Shown: positions 59,660-64,000 of the stretch, one piece after another
Numbering within the stretch: position 1 is the stretch's first letter
How the letters are laid out: each line of letters opens with the position of its first letter
Assembly (NCBI RefSeq): GCF_001645385.1
Contig: NZ_LVHI01000012.1
Coordinates: 858,169-922,168, forward strand
Origin: Rhodococcoides kyotonense
Lineage (GTDB): Bacteria; Actinomycetota; Actinomycetes; Mycobacteriales; Mycobacteriaceae
Direction of reading: 5' to 3'
Length of the DNA stretch: 64,000 nucleotides
Position numbers and translations under genes: made by a program
The notes under the pieces: model-generated
Database searches by the model: none
What the model was told of the DNA's origin: nothing
Seen by the model: only the letters and a program-made list of their open reading frames with translations

Positions 59660-61084
59660 GTGGGTAGTCAGACGTTGGCGTTTCTGGGCACCACTCGCGG
59701 CGCAGGGGTGTTGCTTGCTCTTTCGGCCCTGGTCTTGTGGTTCTCGTTGCCGAGAAATCCCTCCGCACTCCCGCGGTTGCTTGTGCTCAGCCTCGCAGCA
59801 TTCACCTTCGGTGCACTTTTTCCCGGCAACATCGGCCTCGTCATTCAGATGGTCGCGTTGTTCGGCGGTTTTGCGCTCTGGTTACTGACGCCCGCCGCGG
59901 AACGGCGGGGCAGCGCAGTCGTAGCCACGTGCGCTGCCATCATCGCGTTCTGGGCGCTGCTCATCTTCCATGAGAACGTGCCTTCGCTAAACATCGGCTT
60001 GCTCGGATTCCGCAAGACTGTGCTGGCAATCAGTGGACTGGTTCTAGGCTGCGCAGTGGCGCGCCCACTGGTTCAGCGCGTTGAGCTACTAGTCGTACGA
60101 CTGCTATCGATTGCGCTTACTGTGTCCTTAGTCGGGTACTTCTTCTTCCCCCAGGTCGCCGACTTGGTGCCACGCGCGGCGGACAAGTACACCGCCCTAT
60201 ACCGCGGTCAGGAGCGGCTACAAGGCGTCTTTTCAGGGCCATTCCACGTCGCAGGGGCAGCAATTCTCTTGCTCGGATGGTCGCTCGTCCGGAGGAAAAC
60301 CCATCCCAGAATGGCGGCAGTATCAGCGGCGATTGGCTTGGCAGCTATGTACTTCACATTCGTTCGGAGCGCCTACGTCGCAATCGTCTTCGTTCTACTC
60401 ACCGCAGCACTGGCCTCTCCCTCCGCAACCACCCGCGCAAAGCGCATCTACTTTTTCGCGATCGCGGGGGTCGCGGCTTATCTCGTGCTGGCGCGAGGCG
60501 GACCATTGACCGACACCGTCGAATCCATTTCGAGCTTCTCTACCGATGGTCGCTTCCAGAACCGAATTCCCGAATGGCAGGAGGGCCTGTCGATGTTCTT
60601 CGACTCGCCCGTTTACGGCTGGGGATCCGGTTCGGCGGGAGACACACTCGGGTCAGCCTTCGCTGGCGGTGAGCACGTCACACCCCACAACATCCTGCTG
60701 AAGTTTGCCGTCGAAGGCGGCCTTATCGGACTTGCCCTACTCGGCGCCGTTGTCGCTTCCATCGTCTCGGGACTGACGTGGCGTAGCGTGCATGGACAGC
60801 TCGCGACTGTATCGGCAGTCGGCCTGCTGGCGATGGGGATAACGGGATCAGCAATCGATACCCTTCCGGTGTCGTACCTGGCTCTGATGCTAGTTGGGCT
60901 AGGGATCGGAATCACCAATACAGACAGGCGCACATGTCGATCATCTCTCGGCTCCGACAAACCCACGCTGAAGCTAAGCTCCGGCGCGGACGTTGCCGCA
61001 GCTGCAACGAGATCCTGCGCCACGACGCACAAGCCAATGTGTGCAGCGACTTCTGTGCGTCGGAATACGTCTCGCGCAACTTGA
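59660..61084 (+). CDS. O-antigen ligase / polymerase-like membrane protein
   Basis: This 474-residue frame starts at GTG 59660. About ten to twelve membrane segments and the Wzy/WaaL-type outer loop region (TDGRFQNRIPEWQEGLSMFF, GSGSAGDTLGSAFAGGEH, VTPHNILLKFAVEGGLIGLA, with the family's PHN motif) identify it. It joins or polymerises surface glycans. The last 50 residues or so (after GIGITNTDRR) are hydrophilic and overlap a zinc-ribbon ORF in another frame, so the native C-terminus has probably been replaced by phage-like DNA. Confidence 0.8.
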   Translation: MGSQTLAFLGTTRGAGVLLALSALVLWFSLPRNPSALPRLLVLSLAAFTFGALFPGNIGLVIQMVALFGGFALWLLTPAAERRGSAVVATCAAIIAFWALLIFHENVPSLNIGLLGFRKTVLAISGLVLGCAVARPLVQRVELLVVRLLSIALTVSLVGYFFFPQVADLVPRAADKYTALYRGQERLQGVFSGPFHVAGAAILLLGWSLVRRKTHPRMAAVSAAIGLAAMYFTFVRSAYVAIVFVLLTAALASPSATTRAKRIYFFAIAGVAAYLVLARGGPLTDTVESISSFSTDGRFQNRIPEWQEGLSMFFDSPVYGWGSGSAGDTLGSAFAGGEHVTPHNILLKFAVEGGLIGLALLGAVVASIVSGLTWRSVHGQLATVSAVGLLAMGITGSAIDTLPVSYLALMLVGLGIGITNTDRRTCRSSLGSDKPTLKLSSGADVAAAATRSCATTHKPMCAATSVRRNTSRAT

Positions 61085-61089
61085 TCTAG
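60934..61089 (+). CDS. 51-residue zinc-ribbon protein, phage-like
   Basis: ATG 60934 encodes MSIISRLRQTHAEAKLRRGR, then CRSCNEILRHDAQANVCSDF and CASEYVSRNLI. Four Cys (CxxC and CxxxC) can form a treble-clef or zinc ribbon. It overlaps the tail of the ligase frame in another reading frame. Its stop overlaps the stop of the convergent phage-like pseudogene. The coding pattern is better than the ligase tail here. Confidence 0.55.
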   Translation: MSIISRLRQTHAEAKLRRGRCRSCNEILRHDAQANVCSDFCASEYVSRNLI

Positions 61090-61471
61090 AGCTTTGTGAC
61101 GGTGGCGCAGGCGAACTGGTAGGTGCCGCCGCCCGCGACCGAGATCATCGGCCACAGTTGAGTGTCGGCCGGTAGCCGCGTGTATAGCGGCGTTTCGAGC
61201 ACTCCCGACCGGGCGATGTTGCCGTGGATTGGATCACCGGAGCCTCCCGAGATCTACGACACCTCGGACGGGAAGACGCCGGACGGGACGTTGAACTCGG
61301 CGGCGAGGTACTGGTTGCCCGACGTCGCGACGGCCTGCAATCCGGTCACTTCGAACTCGACAGCGAAGATCGTCGTCTCACCGGTCGCGCCGCCCGGGTC
61401 GCCGTTACCGGACAACGAAAACGTGCCGTTGTCGGGGACGACGACTTGCAGCCACTTGCCGGGAACGCCGT
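61086..61471 (-). pseudogene. phage-like structural gene remnant, part 1 (left of the IS)
   Basis: The minus-strand reading DGVPGKWLQVVVPDNGTFSL and on through TTIFAVEFEVTGLQAVATSG and NQYLAAEFNVPSGVFPSEVS reaches a TAG near 61254, then continues in frame ISGGSGDPIHGNIARSGVLE to VAGGGTYQFACATVTKL. The Gly/Thr/Val-rich beta pattern resembles phage capsid or tail decoration proteins. It is interrupted at its 5' side by the IS21 element and internally by a stop. The IS end supplies a false ATG at 61484. Confidence 0.55.
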
Positions 61472-61497
61472 TGACGGCGCTCATCGAAATTCATCAC
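61472..61497. repeat. IS21 left terminal inverted repeat
   Basis: It begins TGACGGCGCTCATCGAAATT. The inner repeat GAAATTCATCAC occurs at 61486-61497 and again at 61509-61520, 23 bases apart. Confidence 0.82.
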
Positions 61498-61608
61498 TGA
61501 CGCTCACTGAAATTCATCACCCGTGTGGCACCGCCAACGAGGGCGGGTCTCCAACGAAGCTGATGGTCTCTGACCACGCACCAGCTACTCGAAGGAGACC
61601 CGCTCCTC

Positions 61609-62997
61609 ATGCTTACACGGGAGGAAGACATGGAAGTACACGCCCTACGCAAACGAGGCTGGACGATCTCGGCGATCGCCCGTCACACCGGCCGAGATCG
61701 CAACACCATTCGCAGCTACCTTAACGGCACAACTGCCCCTGGAGTGCGCAAACGCAGCGCACCGGACCCATTCGAGGTGTTCCTCGCCTACGTCACCGCC
61801 CGGCTGATCGACGACCCGCATCTGTGGGTGCGGACGCTCTGTGACGAACTCGAAGACCTCGGATACACGCTGTCGTATCAAACCCTGCACCGCAAGATCC
61901 GCGAGTTGAAACTACGTCCCGTCTGCCACGCATGTGCGACCGCCACCGCGAGACCCAATGCGGTGATCGATCATCCACCAGGCGAAGAGACACAATGGGA
62001 TTGGGTCGACCTACCGAATCCACCCGCCTCGTGGGGGTGGGGAACGACGGCGCACTTGTTCGTGGGAACTCTCGCCAATTCCGGCAAGTGGCGTGGAATC
62101 CTCGCACCTGCGATGACCCAGCCTCATGTGGTCGACGGCCTCGACCGAATCTGTCGCGGACTGGGAGGCGTAACACGGGTGTGGAGGTTCGACCGGATGG
62201 CCACGGTCTGCCACCCCGAGTCCGGCCGAGTCACCGCCAGCTTCGCCGGTGTCGCGAAACACTACGGTGCATCCGTTGCGATCTGCCCACCGAGGCGCGG
62301 TAACCGCAAAGGTGCGGTAGAGAAGGCGAATCACACTGCAGCACAGCGTTGGTGGCGCACTCTCGCTGACGACCTGACCGTCGAGGGGGCACAAGCAAAT
62401 CTCGATCGGTTCTGCAGTCTGCGCGGCGACACCAGGTTGCGGCCGACGAAGGACGGCCGAGCATCGGTCGCGACCCTGGCCACTGCCGAAGGATTGCATC
62501 CACTGCCGACCGCGGCGTATCCAGCGATCGTGTCCACCGAACGTGTCGTCTCTCGACAAGCCCTGGTGTCCTATCGCGGCAACCGCTACTCGGTTCCACC
62601 CGAACTCGCCTCGGCTTCAGTGACCGTCACCCAGGTACTCGGCACCGACATCATCGACATCGTCACCACCTCCGGCATCACCATCGCCCGACATCGTCTG
62701 GCCGCCGACGGCACCGGGATAATGGTCCGCGAGCACGGCCACATCTACGCCCTCGAACAAGCAGCGATGGCCGGCGCGAGCACCGGACGACCGCACCGCC
62801 GAAAAGAACGCATCCCACCCGGGACGGACGCACTCGCTGCCGCCGACAAGCTCCGAACCGCCGCCGGCGCAACGCTTGCCGATCCCACGGATTGCGATGA
62901 GACCGATAGTGGCGCAACCGAATCCGACGTGAGCGGGGCCATCGTCTACGACCTGTCGATCTACGAACGCGCCGCGCACGGAAGGAACACTCTCTGA
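61609..62997 (+). CDS. istA: IS21 family transposase IstA
   Basis: This 462-residue DDE transposase has an N-terminal HTH (RKRGWTISAIARHTGRDRNT, IRSYLNG) and a catalytic core with Asp in ETQWDWVDLPNP, Asp in RVWRFDRMATV and Glu in RGNRKGAVEKANHT. A C-terminal beta domain follows (YRGNRYSVPPELA). It catalyses strand transfer. The istB start overlaps its stop. It appears full length. Confidence 0.93.
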   Translation: MLTREEDMEVHALRKRGWTISAIARHTGRDRNTIRSYLNGTTAPGVRKRSAPDPFEVFLAYVTARLIDDPHLWVRTLCDELEDLGYTLSYQTLHRKIRELKLRPVCHACATATARPNAVIDHPPGEETQWDWVDLPNPPASWGWGTTAHLFVGTLANSGKWRGILAPAMTQPHVVDGLDRICRGLGGVTRVWRFDRMATVCHPESGRVTASFAGVAKHYGASVAICPPRRGNRKGAVEKANHTAAQRWWRTLADDLTVEGAQANLDRFCSLRGDTRLRPTKDGRASVATLATAEGLHPLPTAAYPAIVSTERVVSRQALVSYRGNRYSVPPELASASVTVTQVLGTDIIDIVTTSGITIARHRLAADGTGIMVREHGHIYALEQAAMAGASTGRPHRRKERIPPGTDALAAADKLRTAAGATLADPTDCDETDSGATESDVSGAIVYDLSIYERAAHGRNTL

Positions 62998-63839
62998 TGG
63001 CAGCCGAGAAGACGAGCGACCGTGTGCCGGCACCGAACACCGCCGAGGCAGCGAGCCTCTACCAACGCTTGCGCGGGCATCTCGCAGTGCTCAAACTCTA
63101 TGACGCGGCCGAAGCGTTGCCCTCGGTCCTCGACCAAGCAGCTGCCGAGGAACTGTCGATGACCGCGGCATTGGACCGGTTGCTCTCGATCGAGGTCGGA
63201 GCTACCGAGGCACGCCGGTTGGCCGGCAGGCTGCGGTTTGCATGTCTGCCGACACCGGCATCACTCGAAGACTTCGACTACGGCGCAGCCGCTGGAGTCG
63301 ACAAGAAGCTCGTCGAAGAGCTCGCAACCTGCCGTTTCCTGGAGACGGCGACGAATGTCCTGCTCATCGGCCCACCGGGCGTCGGCAAGACGCATCTGTC
63401 AGTCGGGCTGGCTCGCGCCGCCGCGCATGCCGGATACCGAACCTATTTCACCACCGCCGCCGAACTCGCGGCCCGCTGTCACCGCGCCGCGTTGGAAGGA
63501 AGGTGGGCAACGACGATGAGGTTCTACGCCGGGCCGACGTTATTGGTGATCGACGAACTCGGCTATCTCCCGTTGCCCGGTGAGGCGGCGTCGGCGTTGT
63601 TTCAGGTTGTCTCACAACGGCATATGAAAACCTCGATCATCATGACCACCAACCGCGGCGTTGGATCGTGGGGTGAAGTACTCGGCGACAACACCGTCGC
63701 AGCCGCCATGCTCGACCGACTCCTACACCGTTCGGTCGTACTCAACCTCGACGGAGATTCCTACCGACTCCGCGACCACAACGCACGATCGGAGAAGCTC
63801 CGCAAGGCCACCACAGGAACCCGCCAACCACTACAGTGA
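62997..63839 (+). CDS. istB: IS21 family helper ATPase IstB
   Basis: This 280-residue AAA+ ATPase has Walker A LLIGPPGVGKTHLSVGLA (near residue 125), Walker B LLVIDELGYLPL, sensor I IIMTTNRGVGSWGEVLGD and an arginine-finger region (AMLDRLLHRSV). It selects target DNA and activates IstA. The start overlaps the istA stop (TGATG), so the two are coupled. Confidence 0.93.
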   Translation: MAAEKTSDRVPAPNTAEAASLYQRLRGHLAVLKLYDAAEALPSVLDQAAAEELSMTAALDRLLSIEVGATEARRLAGRLRFACLPTPASLEDFDYGAAAGVDKKLVEELATCRFLETATNVLLIGPPGVGKTHLSVGLARAAAHAGYRTYFTTAAELAARCHRAALEGRWATTMRFYAGPTLLVIDELGYLPLPGEAASALFQVVSQRHMKTSIIMTTNRGVGSWGEVLGDNTVAAAMLDRLLHRSVVLNLDGDSYRLRDHNARSEKLRKATTGTRQPLQ

Positions 63840-63875
63840 AGACCGCTCACAGGTGATGAATTTCGCCGAGCACAT

Positions 63876-63901
63876 CTGCTGAAGTTCGCTGAGCCTCGTC
63901 A
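63876..63901. repeat. IS21 right terminal inverted repeat
   Basis: It reads, on the minus strand, TGACGAGGCTCAGCGAACTT inward. The inner repeat GTGATGAATTTC is at 63853-63864, with the same 23-base spacing as at the left end. CCGT follows at 63902. Confidence 0.82.
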
Positions 63902-64000
63902 CCGTCCGTGCGGTCGACAAGCCCAGTAGTCAGGGAGGCGTTCGATGCGGCCCACCCTGACGGGGCGGTGCCCGCTGCTGCGCCCTAAAACAGGCCAGCG
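63902..64000 (-). pseudogene. phage-like structural gene remnant, part 2 (right of the IS)
   Basis: On the minus strand this reads WAASNASLTTGLVDRTDGVP in continuity with part 1 once the IS and one CCGT are removed. An in-frame TAG about 30 codons upstream shows the gene was already damaged or has another frame beyond the window. The phage-like identity is inferred from the composition of part 1. Confidence 0.45.

Larger units (their letters stand above)
61472..63901 (+). mobile_element. IS21-family insertion sequence
   Basis: This 2430-base element carries istA and istB. Its ends are inverted repeats (20 of 26 bases match) starting TGACG, each with a second, inner GAAATTCATCAC-type repeat 23 bases further in, the usual IS21 multi-repeat end. 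The 4-base target duplication CCGT flanks it (61468-61471 and 63902-63905). Removing the element and one CCGT restores an open reading across the target (LVDRTDGVPGKWLQ). It looks intact and recent. Confidence 0.88.

Noticed and set aside
1-64000. tRNA, rRNA or CRISPR arrays
   Set aside because: No regularly spaced repeats, tRNA T-loop/acceptor patterns or rRNA-like blocks were found; GTTCGAA-type strings seen are inside genes.

Overview
The window is high-GC actinobacterial DNA. A Rhodococcus or close relative fits best: DUF222/HNH (13E12-type) endonuclease, PknK-like kinase-LuxR regulator, four GAF-ANTAR proteins, an Asp23/AmaP/DUF6286 operon, a mycothiol-type arsenate reductase, an IdeR-type iron box and frequent GTG/TTG and leaderless starts. 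The species is inferred from family content only.

Layout. 1-9 kb: two GAF-ANTAR sensors, a divergent ArsR/SRPBCC pair whose start codons lie inside one operator palindrome, an amidohydrolase, a methyltransferase, an HNH endonuclease, OsmC and ABM proteins. 9.3-15.7 kb: the large kinase-ATPase-LuxR regulator, small membrane proteins, and a TetR gene with a 28-bp palindromic operator. 15.7-26 kb: a secreted hydrolase, an EEP protein, a DUF6153-DUF305 pair behind a CsoR-type copper box, then a signalling stretch (STAS, anti-sigma kinase, two more GAF-ANTAR proteins, PAS-GAF-GGDEF-EAL), plus two very small genes at 19388 and 22716. 26-36 kb: nhaA between two DUF559 genes, each flanked by 60-bp palindromic repeats (a fifth copy lies before the ars operon), AraC, iron-siderophore binding protein, CPBP protease and the arsenic cluster (arsR-acr3-arsC, then arsI and a second arsR). 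36-46 kb: a DUF6924 fusion protein, an unknown two-gene unit, and an ECF sigma gene divergent from a tightly overlapping Asp23/AmaP envelope-stress operon.

46.8-60 kb: an acyltransferase-3 gene is cut in two. Its C-terminal part lies at 47145-47595 and its N-terminal part at 58870-59532, and the halves rejoin in frame at a shared CAGG. The roughly 11.3 kb between them is an integrative element. It has a tyrosine integrase, a small XRE protein and a zinc-ribbon recombinase-like protein at one end, and cargo of copZ, a CopB-type ATPase, a second DUF305/DUF6153 pair, two MFS exporters, a TetR, a VOC protein and a thioredoxin-like protein. 60-64 kb: an O-antigen-ligase-like gene runs into phage-like remnants, one of them split by an IS21-family element (61472-63901, 4-bp target duplication CCGT).

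Together the region combines core signalling and envelope-stress functions with metal handling (copper twice, arsenic, iron, zinc) and recent insertions. The points most worth following up are the copper element with its three-gene recombination module, the repeat-flanked DUF559 units, and the copper-box/DUF6153/DUF305 module present both on the chromosome and on the element.
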